64,000 nucleotides of DNA from Candidatus Peregrinibacteria bacterium GW2011_GWF2_38_29. GTDB taxonomy: Bacteria; Patescibacteriota; Gracilibacteria; UBA1369; UBA12463. How positions within the stretch are numbered: position 1 is the stretch's first letter; every line of letters starts with the position of its first letter. The position numbers and the translations under genes are program-made. Location: the NCBI GenBank assembly GCA_000992695.1, contig LBUS01000003.1, positions 1 through 64,000 on the forward strand, in the 5' to 3' direction. Below the pieces are notes generated by a model. The model worked only from the letters and a program-made list of their open reading frames with translations. It did not search any database and was not told the DNA's origin. Positions 25,972 to 34,655 of this stretch are shown here, piece after piece.

Positions 25972-28692
25972 ATGACAGATTTCAACAAATTCGAGAAGTT
26001 TACAAAAGAAGCTAAACAAGCCTTGGTTGTTGCGCAAGAGAAAGCCAAAGAAGCTAAATTAACTTATATTGGGACTGAGCACGTTTTGATTGGGATTTTA
26101 TCTCAGCAAAATTCACTTGGCAGCTCAATACTCATGAATTTCGGAGTCACTCTCGAAAATGTGAATTTGGTTTTGCAATCGGTTGAGCGCTCAGGAATGC
26201 AAAAAACAAGCGATCGTGGCCCTGCCGGACTCAGCGGTTTTGCAAAAAGAGTCATCGAAGACGCGGCAAAATGCGCGGAAGGTTACGGTCACCAATTCGT
26301 TGGTACGGAACATTTGCTTTTCGCTCTTGTCTCTCAAGAAAATACAGCTGCGACTGTTATTCTTGAAAACATGAAAATCAATCCAAAAAACATCCGCGAA
26401 CAGATCACGGAAATTTTTGAAAGAAGCAAAGAAAATATGAAAGAAATGTCCACAAATACAAACATGGGTGGCATGAACCCAATTGAATTCCTTTTAAACG
26501 GGCTTCAAGGTGTTCTTGTTAATAATATGAATACAAATAAGGATCAATATAAAGATGCTTATAAGCACAAAAAACAGGCCAGCGGTGGACAAAAAGCTTC
26601 AAAAACTCCCGCTCTTGATTACTTCACAACCGATTTGGTTGAAGAGGCTCGTTCAAAAAAGCTTGATCCTGTTATTGGCAGATCAAAAGAAATTCAACGC
26701 GTAATAAGCATTATTTGCAGAAAAACAAAGAATAATCCTGTTTTGATTGGTGAACCCGGCGTTGGTAAAACGGCTGTTGTTGAAGGCTTGGCGCAAGCAA
26801 TCGCGAGTGAACAAGTCCCGGATAACATGCTCAATAAAAGAATTTTGTCACTATCGATGACTTCACTTATTGCAGGTACAAAATATAGAGGTGAATTTGA
26901 AGAAAGAATTAAACAAGTTTTGGATGAAGCAGCGGGTCAAACAAATATTCTCATCTTTATTGATGAACTTCATACTGTTATTGGTGCGGGAAGCGCAGAG
27001 GGAAGCCTTGATGCGGCAAATATCTTAAAGCCCGCAATGTCCAGAGGCAAAGTTCAAATCATTGGCGCAACAACAACAAATGAATATAGAAAACACGTTG
27101 AACACGACCCCGCTCTTGAACGCAGATTTCAAACCGTTATGGTTGAGGAACCAAGCGAAGAAGATTCATATCAAATGTTACTTGGACTTCGAAAAGGCCT
27201 TGAAGATCATCACAATTTGATCATCACGGATGAAGCTTTGCATGCGGCTGTTACGCTTTCAAAACGTTATATCATGGACAAATTTTTGCCTGATAAAGGT
27301 ATTGATCTTGTCGATGAAGCGGCATCTCTGAAACGCATGTCGTTTAAAGGGAATCATGACGGCATCAAAAAATTGCAGGACGAATGGAATGCAATCATCA
27401 AACAAAAAGAAGAGGCTGTATCAAGCCAAAATTATGAACTTGCGGCAGAACTTAGAAATAAAGAAGTTGCCATCATGAAACAAATGGAAGAAGCAAAAAA
27501 TGTAAAAATTCCTCGTGAAAAACGCGATAAAGTTACAGAGGAAGATATCGCAAATGTTGTTTCTGTGATGACCGGAATTCCAGTCACAAGACTCATCAAA
27601 ACTGAAGTCGCAAGACTTATGAGCCTTGAAGATGTTTTGCGCAAAAGAATTATTGCTCAAACTGAAGCTGTTGAAGCTATTTCAAAGGCTATAAGAAGGG
27701 CACGCGCAGGTTTCTCGGATTTCAATCGTCCAATCGGATCATTTATGTTCCTTGGGCCAACCGGTGTTGGTAAAACCGAACTTGTTAAAGTTCTTGCGGA
27801 AGAAGTTTTTAATGACAAAAATGCACTCGTCAAAATCGACATGAGTGAATTCATGGAAAAACATAATACTTCAAGATTAACTGGAACAACTGCGGGTTAT
27901 GTTGGTTATGATGAAGGCGGACAATTAACAGAAACCGTCAGACGCAAGCCATATTCCGTGATTTTGTTTGATGAAATTGAAAAAGCGCATCCGGATACAT
28001 TCAACTTACTTCTTCAGATTCTTGAAGATGGTTCTCTTACAGATGGAAAAGGTCGCAAAGTTGATTTCAAAAATACGATCATCATCATGACTTCGAATAT
28101 CGGTGCTGAAAAGTTGACCGAAAAAGCGGCTCCACTTGGGTTTAGCGTTCGCGGACATGAGCTTGAACAAGCTTATTCGGATTACGACGCGATCAAAGAA
28201 GAAATCACGCGCGATTTGAAACGCAAGTTTAGACCTGAATTCCTGAACAGACTTGATAAAATTATATTCTTCAAGCCTTTACAACACGAAGATATCAAGA
28301 AAATCGTCACTTTACACCTCGGATATCTTGAAGAAAGATTGAGCAAAAAAAGTCTCAAATTCGAGCTTACTCCAGCCAGTTTGGAGGTTTTGGCAAAACT
28401 TAGCTATGACCCTCAATATGGCGCGAGACCAGTTCGCAGAACTCTTCGCGATGTCGTTGAAGATCCACTCACACAAGCGTTTCTTGAGGGCAAATTCAAA
28501 GATGGCGATGTGATCAAAATCGTCAAAAAAGGCGAAAGCCAGGTTGAGTTGGAAAGGGCGGATAGAAAGGGTGAAGGTGTGTCGGGAAAAACTGAAGAGT
28601 TGAGCGCTGTTTCGACAACTGCTTCAACGGCGCCAAGTGCATCTGTAAAACCCGCAAGAAAAACCGTTAGAAAATCGACAAAGAAAGAGTAA
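25972..28692 (+). CDS. clpC: Clp protease ATPase, ClpC type
   Basis: HSP100 unfoldase that feeds ClpP, 906 residues. Order: double Clp_N repeat (1-150), linker, AAA-1 with GEPGVGKTAVVEGLA (about 261) and LFIDELHTVIGAG, a short UvrB/UvrC-like middle domain (about 465-505), and AAA-2 with FLGPTGVGKTELVK (about 594-607). The short middle domain favours ClpC over ClpB. The C-terminal tail (about 870-906) is a Ser/Thr/Ala/Lys-rich extension unlike usual ClpC. Controlled by a CIRCE-overlapped promoter with a 125-nt 5' UTR. Confidence 0.92.
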   Translation: MTDFNKFEKFTKEAKQALVVAQEKAKEAKLTYIGTEHVLIGILSQQNSLGSSILMNFGVTLENVNLVLQSVERSGMQKTSDRGPAGLSGFAKRVIEDAAKCAEGYGHQFVGTEHLLFALVSQENTAATVILENMKINPKNIREQITEIFERSKENMKEMSTNTNMGGMNPIEFLLNGLQGVLVNNMNTNKDQYKDAYKHKKQASGGQKASKTPALDYFTTDLVEEARSKKLDPVIGRSKEIQRVISIICRKTKNNPVLIGEPGVGKTAVVEGLAQAIASEQVPDNMLNKRILSLSMTSLIAGTKYRGEFEERIKQVLDEAAGQTNILIFIDELHTVIGAGSAEGSLDAANILKPAMSRGKVQIIGATTTNEYRKHVEHDPALERRFQTVMVEEPSEEDSYQMLLGLRKGLEDHHNLIITDEALHAAVTLSKRYIMDKFLPDKGIDLVDEAASLKRMSFKGNHDGIKKLQDEWNAIIKQKEEAVSSQNYELAAELRNKEVAIMKQMEEAKNVKIPREKRDKVTEEDIANVVSVMTGIPVTRLIKTEVARLMSLEDVLRKRIIAQTEAVEAISKAIRRARAGFSDFNRPIGSFMFLGPTGVGKTELVKVLAEEVFNDKNALVKIDMSEFMEKHNTSRLTGTTAGYVGYDEGGQLTETVRRKPYSVILFDEIEKAHPDTFNLLLQILEDGSLTDGKGRKVDFKNTIIIMTSNIGAEKLTEKAAPLGFSVRGHELEQAYSDYDAIKEEITRDLKRKFRPEFLNRLDKIIFFKPLQHEDIKKIVTLHLGYLEERLSKKSLKFELTPASLEVLAKLSYDPQYGARPVRRTLRDVVEDPLTQAFLEGKFKDGDVIKIVKKGESQVELERADRKGEGVSGKTEELSAVSTTASTAPSASVKPARKTVRKSTKKE

Positions 28693-28717
28693 GCTGAACA
28701 AATACTATCAAAATCCC

Positions 28718-28746
28718 TTGACTCAGCCGTTTCTTACGTCTAATAT
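28718..28746 (+). promoter_or_regulatory. Promoter upstream of rpsA
   Basis: TTGACT (28718-28723), 17 bp, TAATAT (28741-28746). A second -10 (TATAAT, 28799-28804) without a -35 lies closer to the gene. Confidence 0.55.
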
Positions 28747-28750
28747 TGTC

Positions 28751-28782
28751 CTGCTTTGAAGGGCGTAAGTTTGGTAAAGCAG
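28751..28782 (+). promoter_or_regulatory. Inverted repeat in the rpsA leader
   Basis: CTGCTTT (28751-28757) pairs with AAAGCAG (28776-28782) around an 18-nt loop. It sits at the start of the predicted rpsA transcript, where S1 proteins of other bacteria regulate their own mRNA. Function here is inferred. Confidence 0.35.
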
Positions 28783-28831
28783 CGTCCGAATAAGCTTTTA
28801 TAATTAACATGCTTTGCCGCACATTTTATAT

Positions 28832-30010
28832 ATGGGTAAAAGAAAACTGATTGCCGACGAAACAAATATCATGTCGGAGATGCTTAAAACGTTTCCTCTT
28901 CCACCTCCACCAAAAAGAGGTTCTTTGATTGAGGGCGTTGTTGTAAACGTTTCAAAAAACAAAATTCTTATTGATATCGACGGTATTCGAACCGGCGTCA
29001 TCACGGGAAAAGAAATTCATGACAGCCTTGATACGGTCAAACACCTCCAGGTTGGAGACAAAGTTTATGTTTATATTATCGAAGAAGAAAACGAAGACGG
29101 ACTTATGGTCCTTTCTCTTCGCAAAGCAGGTCAAGAACGCATGTGGCAGAAATTCATTGATGCTTATGACAATGCGACAACAATTGATGTCAAAGCCAAC
29201 GAAGCCAACAAAGGTGGACTTCTTCTTGATATGGATGGAATCAAAGGCTTTATTCCGGTTTCTCAGCTTGCGCCTATGCACTATCCACGCGTTGATGGCG
29301 CGGATCCGGGCATGATTCTCACAAGACTTCAAGAACTCGTTAAAATTCCTCTTCAAGTTAAAATTATTAATTTGGATAAGGAAAACGGAAAACTTATTTT
29401 GTCTGAAAAAGCGGCGTTTGAAGATCAAAGACAAAATGCACTTGGCAAACTTAATATCGGTGAAAAAGTTAAAGGTACGATCAGCGGACTTGTTAAATTC
29501 GGTATATTTGTCACGTTTGGCGGACTTGAAGGACTTGTTCACATTTCTGAAATTGCTTGGGGACATGTTGATAATCCGGGCAATTATGGCAGACTTGGTG
29601 ATGAAATCGAAGCTCTTGTTATTGGAATTGAAGGCGACAAAATCTCATTGTCCATGAAACGTCTTACAAAAGATCCTTGGCTTGAGGCAACAAAAAAATT
29701 CAAGACAGGACAAATGGTTGATGGCGAAGTTAATCGCATTACTCCATTCGGTGTTTTCGTTAAACTTGATGAAGAAATCAATGGCTTGATTCACTTTAGC
29801 GAATTCGGCGACGAGGCCGCAGCTTCCAAGAAAATGAAAGTCGGCGACAAGGTTAATGCAAAAATCATCGCAATCGATCCTGACGAACACAGAATTGGCC
29901 TGAGCTTGAAAGAAGATGCGAAAGTTGAAGGCGAGGTCGCAGAAGAAGCGACACAGGAAATTGGCGATGAAAAAGAGTTGAAGGCAAAGAAGAAGGCGGA
30001 CGAGGAGTAA
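28832..30010 (+). CDS. rpsA: Ribosomal protein S1, four S1 domains
   Basis: About 392 residues with four S1 RNA-binding domains (about 32-100, 115-190, 205-275, 290-360). The last two are the best conserved (GLVKFGIFVTFGGLEGLVHI and RITPFGVFVKLDEEINGLIH). Four domains resembles Firmicutes-type S1 rather than the six-domain proteobacterial form. The C-terminal tail is acidic/lysine-rich. The frame opens at TTG 28814, but ATG 28832 is preferred. S1 is of interest here because the window's genes lack Shine-Dalgarno motifs. A terminator follows at 30071. Confidence 0.93.
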   Translation: MGKRKLIADETNIMSEMLKTFPLPPPPKRGSLIEGVVVNVSKNKILIDIDGIRTGVITGKEIHDSLDTVKHLQVGDKVYVYIIEEENEDGLMVLSLRKAGQERMWQKFIDAYDNATTIDVKANEANKGGLLLDMDGIKGFIPVSQLAPMHYPRVDGADPGMILTRLQELVKIPLQVKIINLDKENGKLILSEKAAFEDQRQNALGKLNIGEKVKGTISGLVKFGIFVTFGGLEGLVHISEIAWGHVDNPGNYGRLGDEIEALVIGIEGDKISLSMKRLTKDPWLEATKKFKTGQMVDGEVNRITPFGVFVKLDEEINGLIHFSEFGDEAAASKKMKVGDKVNAKIIAIDPDEHRIGLSLKEDAKVEGEVAEEATQEIGDEKELKAKKKADEE

Positions 30011-30070
30011 TTTTAAAATTTTAAATTATAAATTTTAAAATAAAGTATAAAAATTAAAGATTAAAATCAG

Positions 30071-30103
30071 AAATCCGGGACTCAAAAGGTTCCGGATTTT
30101 TTT
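30071..30103 (+). terminator. Rho-independent terminator of rpsA
   Basis: AAATCCGG (30071-30078) pairs with CCGGATTT (30092-30099) and runs into T(7). Preceded by a G-free A/T spacer. Confidence 0.85.
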
Positions 30104-30104
30104 G

Positions 30105-30113
30105 TGATATAAT
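30105..30113 (+). promoter_or_regulatory. TG-extended -10 of the UvrD-like gene, leaderless geometry
   Basis: TGATATAAT directly after the rpsA terminator, then TTGCCAT and ATG 30121. Confidence 0.65.
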
Positions 30114-30120
30114 TTGCCAT

Positions 30121-32943
30121 ATGATTCTGAATCAAAACCAAGATGCGTGCGTGAAACATATTGATGGGCCACTTTTAGTTGTTGCTGGCGCTGGAACCGG
30201 GAAAACGCGCGTAATTACGAATCGAATTCTGCATCTGGTGCAGGAAAAAGGCATTCCGACGAATCGCATTTTGGCTCTTACATTCACGGAAAAGGCGGCG
30301 AATGAGATGACGAATCGCGTTGATACGGATATGCCATTTGGTTATGAGGAAATTTGGATAAAAACTTTTCATGGGTTTTGCGATAAGATTTTGCGCGAAA
30401 AAGGAATTGAAAACGGCATTGATCCGAATTTTAAGCTTCTTACAAAAACTCAACAATGGACCCTTTTGAAAGAGAATTTTTATGATTTTGAATTTGAATA
30501 TTATAAACCGAGTGGCAATAATTCCGGCTTTATACACACGCTTTTAACGCACTTCAGTAAACTGAAAGATGAATATATTTTGCCTGAAGAATATAAAAAA
30601 TTTGCGGAAATAAAACTTGCGGCAGCGAAAGATGATCTTGAAAAAGAAGAAGCCGATAAAATGAATGAAATTGCGAATGCATACGAAAAATATCAAGAAT
30701 TTTTATTGCAAGAAAATGCGATGGATTTTGGAGATTTGATAATCAATGCAATTCGGCTTTTTGAGGCTAGAAAAACGGTTTTGAATTATTTTCAGGACAG
30801 ATTTTCATATATTATGGTGGATGAATTTCAAGATACGAACTATGCGCAAACCTTTCTTATGCTCATGCTTGCCGGAAAGCATAAAAATTTGGTTGTTGTT
30901 GGCGATGACGATCAGGCTATTTATCGATGGAGAGGCGCTTCTTTGAATAATATTTCCATGTTTAAAAAAGCGTTTCCGGAGGCAAAATTCATTTCGCTTA
31001 TTCAAAATTATCGCAATAATCAGGACATTTTGGATGCTTCTTATTCGCTTATACAAAACAATAATCCGGAAAGGCTTGAGGCGCGCGAAAAGATTTCAAA
31101 GAAATTGCAGAGCGAAGTTGGGAAAGATACAAAAGGCTCGGCGGAAATTTGGCATTTTGAAAATTATTTGCATGAAGCAAATGAAATTGCGAGTTATATT
31201 GATGGAAAAATTAAGGAAGGCGCTAATCCTTCGGATTTTGCGATTCTTGGACGCACAAATGGCTTATTGCAACCGTTTATTGATGAATTAAAGAGCAAGC
31301 AAATCCCCTATTTTGCGCGTGCAAATCGCAGTGTGGTTGAAACGAGCGAGGCGCGAGATTTGATTTCAATTCTTCGCGTGATGATGGATAAAAAAGATAA
31401 TACTGCGATTTTTCGAATTCTTCAGATTCCGGTTTTTGATATTCCGATGAAAGATATTTTTAATTTTATGAATGAACTTAATGCGACTCACGAAAGTTAT
31501 TTTAATAATCTGGATGAGTATGGGCAGAAAAATAAAATCGACGGACTTTGCCGTGTGTATACGATTTTGGATGAATTGATAAATAATGCAAAGAGCAAAC
31601 CCGTGAGCATGATTTTTGGAGAATTTTTGGAAAAATCCGGATATATAAAATTTTTAACGGATAATCTGAACAGAGAAAATGAGGATAAAATACACAATAT
31701 CAGCGCGTTTTCAAAAATAGTCGGAGATTTTGAACGTGAAAATAAAAATAATTACATTGGACACTTTTTGGATTATTTGGACTTGATTGAGGAAGCGGAA
31801 ATTATTGAAAGTGAAAATGATTATGAGCAGGAAGAAGGCGTGAAAATACTTACGGTTCATAGCGCAAAAGGTTTGGAATTTAAAAATGTTTTTGTTGTAA
31901 ATTTGGTGAAAAACAGGTTTCCGGGGACAAATAGATCTGATCAAATTGAAACGCCGGATGCACTTTTGAAAGAACCTTTGCCAATGGGAGATCATCATAA
32001 GGAAGAAGAACGCAGACTGTTTTACGTGGCTTGCACAAGAGCAAAAGAAAAGCTTTTCTTAACTTATAGTGATAAGTATGAAGGCGTAAAAAAATGGGAA
32101 AAATCGATATTTCTGGAAGAAGTCGCGAAAGAAAATAAAATCGAACAAAAAGATTTTGAACTTAAAACTGAAATCAATATTTCAAAACCTGATTTTGGAG
32201 ATAAAATTTATAAACCAAAAAAGAAAGTCGGCGTACATGTGAGTTATAGCCAACTTGATACTTTTAACATGTGTCCGCTGAAATATTCATATAGATATAT
32301 TATCAGCCTCCCAAGCCAGCCTTCGTCGGCTTCCAGCTTTGGAACGGCAGTGCACGATACGCTTAAGGATTTGTATAAAATGATTATGGAAGGGCAAGAA
32401 GTTTCGATGGAAATTCTGCAAAGTTTATATGAAAAAAATTGGGTTAATTTGGGATATCAAAGTAAAGCTCATGAAAATAAACAAAAGCAAAAAGGTCTGG
32501 AAATTTTGACGAAATATTATGAAGCGAATTCAAAGCCTTGGGCTGTTCCGGCGTTTATTGAAAGGGATTTTAGCCTAAAAATCGGCCCGTATATGATAAA
32601 AGGGAGAATTGACCGCATTGATGAAATTGATGATGGTGTTTTTGAAATTATTGACTATAAAACCGGCAAATCAAAGCGCGACCAAAATGTGAATAAAGAT
32701 ATTCAACTTTCGATTTATACAATGGCGTGCGAGGAAATTTATGGCATAAAGATCGCAAAAGCGGGCTGGTATTTTCTTGAAGATGGCGAGAGGAAAGTGC
32801 GCGAAAAACCCGCTGATTCTGCAAAAACTCGTGAAGAAATTATCGCGATGATAAAAAACATTGAAGAATCGGACTTTGCGCCATGCGAAGGCTTCCACTG
32901 CAAATTCTGCGATTATAAAATCGTGTGCCCCGCGTGGAATTAA
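30121..32943 (+). CDS. UvrD/AddA-like helicase with C-terminal PD-(D/E)XK nuclease and Fe-S motif
   Basis: A 940-residue SF1A helicase-nuclease. The helicase part has Walker A VVAGAGTGKT (about 21-30), ALTFTEKAANEM (motif Ia), MVDEFQDTNYAQ (motif II), GDDDQAIYRWRGA (motif III) and KILTVHSAKGLEF (motif V). The C-terminal 230 residues are a RecB-family nuclease: GRIDRIDEIDDG and IIDYKTGK carry the D...DxK catalytic residues. Cys718 together with Cys927, Cys930 and Cys936 (CKFCDYKIVC) fits a [4Fe-4S] staple as in AddB, AdnB and Cas4. Likely acts in double-strand break resection or repair; no AddB partner is nearby. Predicted leaderless mRNA. Confidence 0.9.
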   Translation: MILNQNQDACVKHIDGPLLVVAGAGTGKTRVITNRILHLVQEKGIPTNRILALTFTEKAANEMTNRVDTDMPFGYEEIWIKTFHGFCDKILREKGIENGIDPNFKLLTKTQQWTLLKENFYDFEFEYYKPSGNNSGFIHTLLTHFSKLKDEYILPEEYKKFAEIKLAAAKDDLEKEEADKMNEIANAYEKYQEFLLQENAMDFGDLIINAIRLFEARKTVLNYFQDRFSYIMVDEFQDTNYAQTFLMLMLAGKHKNLVVVGDDDQAIYRWRGASLNNISMFKKAFPEAKFISLIQNYRNNQDILDASYSLIQNNNPERLEAREKISKKLQSEVGKDTKGSAEIWHFENYLHEANEIASYIDGKIKEGANPSDFAILGRTNGLLQPFIDELKSKQIPYFARANRSVVETSEARDLISILRVMMDKKDNTAIFRILQIPVFDIPMKDIFNFMNELNATHESYFNNLDEYGQKNKIDGLCRVYTILDELINNAKSKPVSMIFGEFLEKSGYIKFLTDNLNRENEDKIHNISAFSKIVGDFERENKNNYIGHFLDYLDLIEEAEIIESENDYEQEEGVKILTVHSAKGLEFKNVFVVNLVKNRFPGTNRSDQIETPDALLKEPLPMGDHHKEEERRLFYVACTRAKEKLFLTYSDKYEGVKKWEKSIFLEEVAKENKIEQKDFELKTEINISKPDFGDKIYKPKKKVGVHVSYSQLDTFNMCPLKYSYRYIISLPSQPSSASSFGTAVHDTLKDLYKMIMEGQEVSMEILQSLYEKNWVNLGYQSKAHENKQKQKGLEILTKYYEANSKPWAVPAFIERDFSLKIGPYMIKGRIDRIDEIDDGVFEIIDYKTGKSKRDQNVNKDIQLSIYTMACEEIYGIKIAKAGWYFLEDGERKVREKPADSAKTREEIIAMIKNIEESDFAPCEGFHCKFCDYKIVCPAWN

Positions 32944-33259
32944 AAAATCCCTAAACCTTGAAGAAAGTATTGGTTTCTTCCTTGCCCTTGCGAGCTAGTC
33001 CACAAAGATATAGGAGACTTTATCTTGCGATAAAATCTGGTAGATCTTTCCGATATTGAATCCATTATCTTGCGATAAAAGACTTAATATCATGTAGAGA
33101 GGCTTAGGGAGGAATCTCCTTTAACTGATTTGAATAATTCTTGTATAAGATATTAAAATAAATTTTAATATTTAGTATTTTGAATTAAGTGTTAAAGGAG
33201 GTTTCTCCCTAAGAAAAGATGAATTTTTATTTTTGTTTTAAAGAACTTTTTTACTCTTC
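32942..33259 (-). ncRNA. Candidate structured ncRNA between convergent-facing genes
   Basis: The 400-bp gap between the helicase and rmuC has a strong minus-strand promoter (33294-33266) and no convincing gene. The predicted RNA of about 320 nt contains a long imperfect stem (33103-33125 with 33191-33213) whose loop holds another 10-bp stem (ATATTAAAAT/ATTTTAATAT). Further on are three hairpins closed by GCAA tetraloops: 33065-33078, 33019-33034 (both TTATC-GCAA-GATAA) and 32985-32994. A hairpin GAAGAAA-CCAATAC-TTTCTTC then leads to a T(6) run near 32942. Repeated GNRA loops suggest a folded RNA. A 32-codon frame inside (ATG near 33095) is repetitive because it spans two of these hairpins. 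A MITE-like remnant is an alternative. Confidence 0.4.
33103..33213. repeat. 23-bp imperfect inverted repeat with nested stem
   Basis: Arms 33103-33125 and 33191-33213 match at 19 of 23 positions (outer sequence CTTAGGGAG...CTCCTTTAAC). Each arm contains its own GGAG-N4-CTCC mini-palindrome. The 65-nt A/T-rich loop contains ATATTAAAAT-AA-ATTTTAATAT. Confidence 0.75.
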
Positions 33260-33265
33260 GTATAT

Positions 33266-33294
33266 ATTATAGCACGAAATGGAAAATTATGCAA
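33266..33294 (-). promoter_or_regulatory. Strong minus-strand promoter of the candidate ncRNA
   Basis: TTGCAT (33294-33289), 17 bp, TATAAT (33271-33266) preceded by TGC. No minus-strand protein gene follows. Confidence 0.7.
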
Positions 33295-33330
33295 GGGTGA
33301 TTTTTGCTTTTTTTTATATGGCAAATGAAG

Positions 33331-33336
33331 TAGAAT
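33331..33336 (+). promoter_or_regulatory. -10 box of rmuC, leaderless geometry
   Basis: TAGAAT, then TTAGCGC and ATG 33344. No good -35. Confidence 0.45.
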
Positions 33337-33343
33337 TTAGCGC

Positions 33344-34432
33344 ATGGAAACAACTTTACTTATCGTGATCGGGTTAATTATCACAGGTGGAATCGCCTAT
33401 TTGATTTTACGTGGGCAAAAAACGGATGGACTGGAAATGCTGAATCAGAATGTTTCGGAAAATCTGAAGTTGATGATGAGCCAAATGAATGAAACTCGAA
33501 GAAGCGTTGATGAGAGATTGAAGGAAAATGCACTTGTTCTTCAGAAAAACAACGAATCTATGGGAAGTCGCCTTGATAATGCGGCAAAGGTCATTGGAAA
33601 TGTGCAGAAAGAGCTTGGGAAACTGGCGGAAACCACAAATACAATGATTGATATTGGAAAAGATATATCTTCTCTTCAAGATATTTTGAGAGCGCCAAAA
33701 TTACGTGGTGGCATGGGTGAATTGTTCTTGGAAAATTTACTCGCGCAGGTTTTTATCGAAAAAAGCTCGTATTCATTGCAATATACGTTTAGAAGCGGTG
33801 AAAAAGTTGATGCCGCAATTCACCTTCGCGAAGGTATGATGGTTAGCATAGATTCAAAATTCCCTCTCGAAAACTTCAAAAAAATGATGGAAGCACAGAA
33901 TGAAAAAGATGAGAAGAAAGCCACTTCATTCAAAAAATTGTTTTACACGGATGTGAAAAAGCACATTGATGATATTGCGAAGAAATATATTTTGCCTGAA
34001 GAAGGAACGCTGGAATTTGCTTTGATGTATATTCCTGCCGAAAACGTCTATTACGAAATCGCCACGAAAGACATGGATAATGAGAATAATTTGGCACAAT
34101 ATGCATTGAGCAAGAAAGTAATTCCGGTTTCGCCGAATACATTCTTTATTTATTTGCAAACTTTATTGATTGGGCTTCGAGGGCTTCAGCTTGAGAAAAA
34201 CACAAAGGAAGTTTTGGCTCGATTATCACATTTGCAAACCGATTTTGGAAAATTTGCTGAAGAATATGAATTAGTTGGAACGCATTTATTGCACGCCAAA
34301 AGCAGTTATGAAAAATCGGAAAAAAGATTGGGCAATTTTCAGGAAAAGCTTGTTGGTCTTGAGGGCGGAAGAGAGCATAAAGCGTTGATTGAAGAAAAAG
34401 CTTTAAAAAAAGCAGAGACAATGACTGAGTAA
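33344..34432 (+). CDS. rmuC: RmuC-family protein
   Basis: A 362-residue RmuC homologue: N-terminal membrane segment (LLIVIGLIITGGIAYLIL, about 4-22), coiled coil (about 30-110), then the RmuC domain (about 115-320) with LRGGMGELFLENLLAQV, AIHLREGMMVSIDSKFPLEN and FALMYIPAENVYYE. The family has a restriction-endonuclease-like fold and is linked to limiting recombination at repeats, though its activity is not settled. The stop codon overlaps the left arm of a long hairpin at 34431. Confidence 0.92.
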   Translation: METTLLIVIGLIITGGIAYLILRGQKTDGLEMLNQNVSENLKLMMSQMNETRRSVDERLKENALVLQKNNESMGSRLDNAAKVIGNVQKELGKLAETTNTMIDIGKDISSLQDILRAPKLRGGMGELFLENLLAQVFIEKSSYSLQYTFRSGEKVDAAIHLREGMMVSIDSKFPLENFKKMMEAQNEKDEKKATSFKKLFYTDVKKHIDDIAKKYILPEEGTLEFALMYIPAENVYYEIATKDMDNENNLAQYALSKKVIPVSPNTFFIYLQTLLIGLRGLQLEKNTKEVLARLSHLQTDFGKFAEEYELVGTHLLHAKSSYEKSEKRLGNFQEKLVGLEGGREHKALIEEKALKKAETMTE

Positions 34433-34579
34433 GGATTTTCAGTAACTGATTTTGAAGACAGTCATGAGGCTGAACGAGCATGGTGTTTTGTGAAACGAAA
34501 CGAGTGAAGCTGAATGCTAGCGAAAATTTTCACGCTGGGAAAATTGAGCGTGTCTGAAAAAGAAGTTCTGAAAATCCTT
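34431..34579 (+). ncRNA. 149-nt long-hairpin element between rmuC and infB
   Basis: AAGGATTTTCAG (34431-34442) pairs with CTGAAAATCCTT (34568-34579). After one bulged T, AACT pairs with AGTT, then a second stem (TTTT..AGACA, 34450-34460, with TGTCTGAAAA, 34551-34560). The interior has small hairpins GTTT-TGTG-AAAC and AGCG...CGCT. The left arm begins in the rmuC stop codon. The extended hairpin with an open centre is 6S RNA-like in outline, but it could also be a terminator or processing structure. No promoter of its own was found. Confidence 0.4.
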
Positions 34580-34619
34580 GTTAAATGCTTTTGATCTTTG
34601 CTTTTTAAGCTTTTTCGTT

Positions 34620-34625
34620 TAGAAT
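34620..34625 (+). promoter_or_regulatory. -10 box of infB
   Basis: TAGAAT with a weak -35 TTGCTT (34598-34603) 16 bp upstream. The leader of about 24 nt is T-rich with no Shine-Dalgarno motif. Confidence 0.45.
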
Positions 34626-34655
34626 ACATTTGCTTTAAATACGTATTTTTATTTT

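Noticed and set aside
33019-33078. Two TTATCTTGCGATAAA copies as a CRISPR-like repeat
   Set aside because: Only two copies, palindromic with a 4-nt loop, and no cas genes; read as RNA hairpins instead. No CRISPR array was seen in the window.
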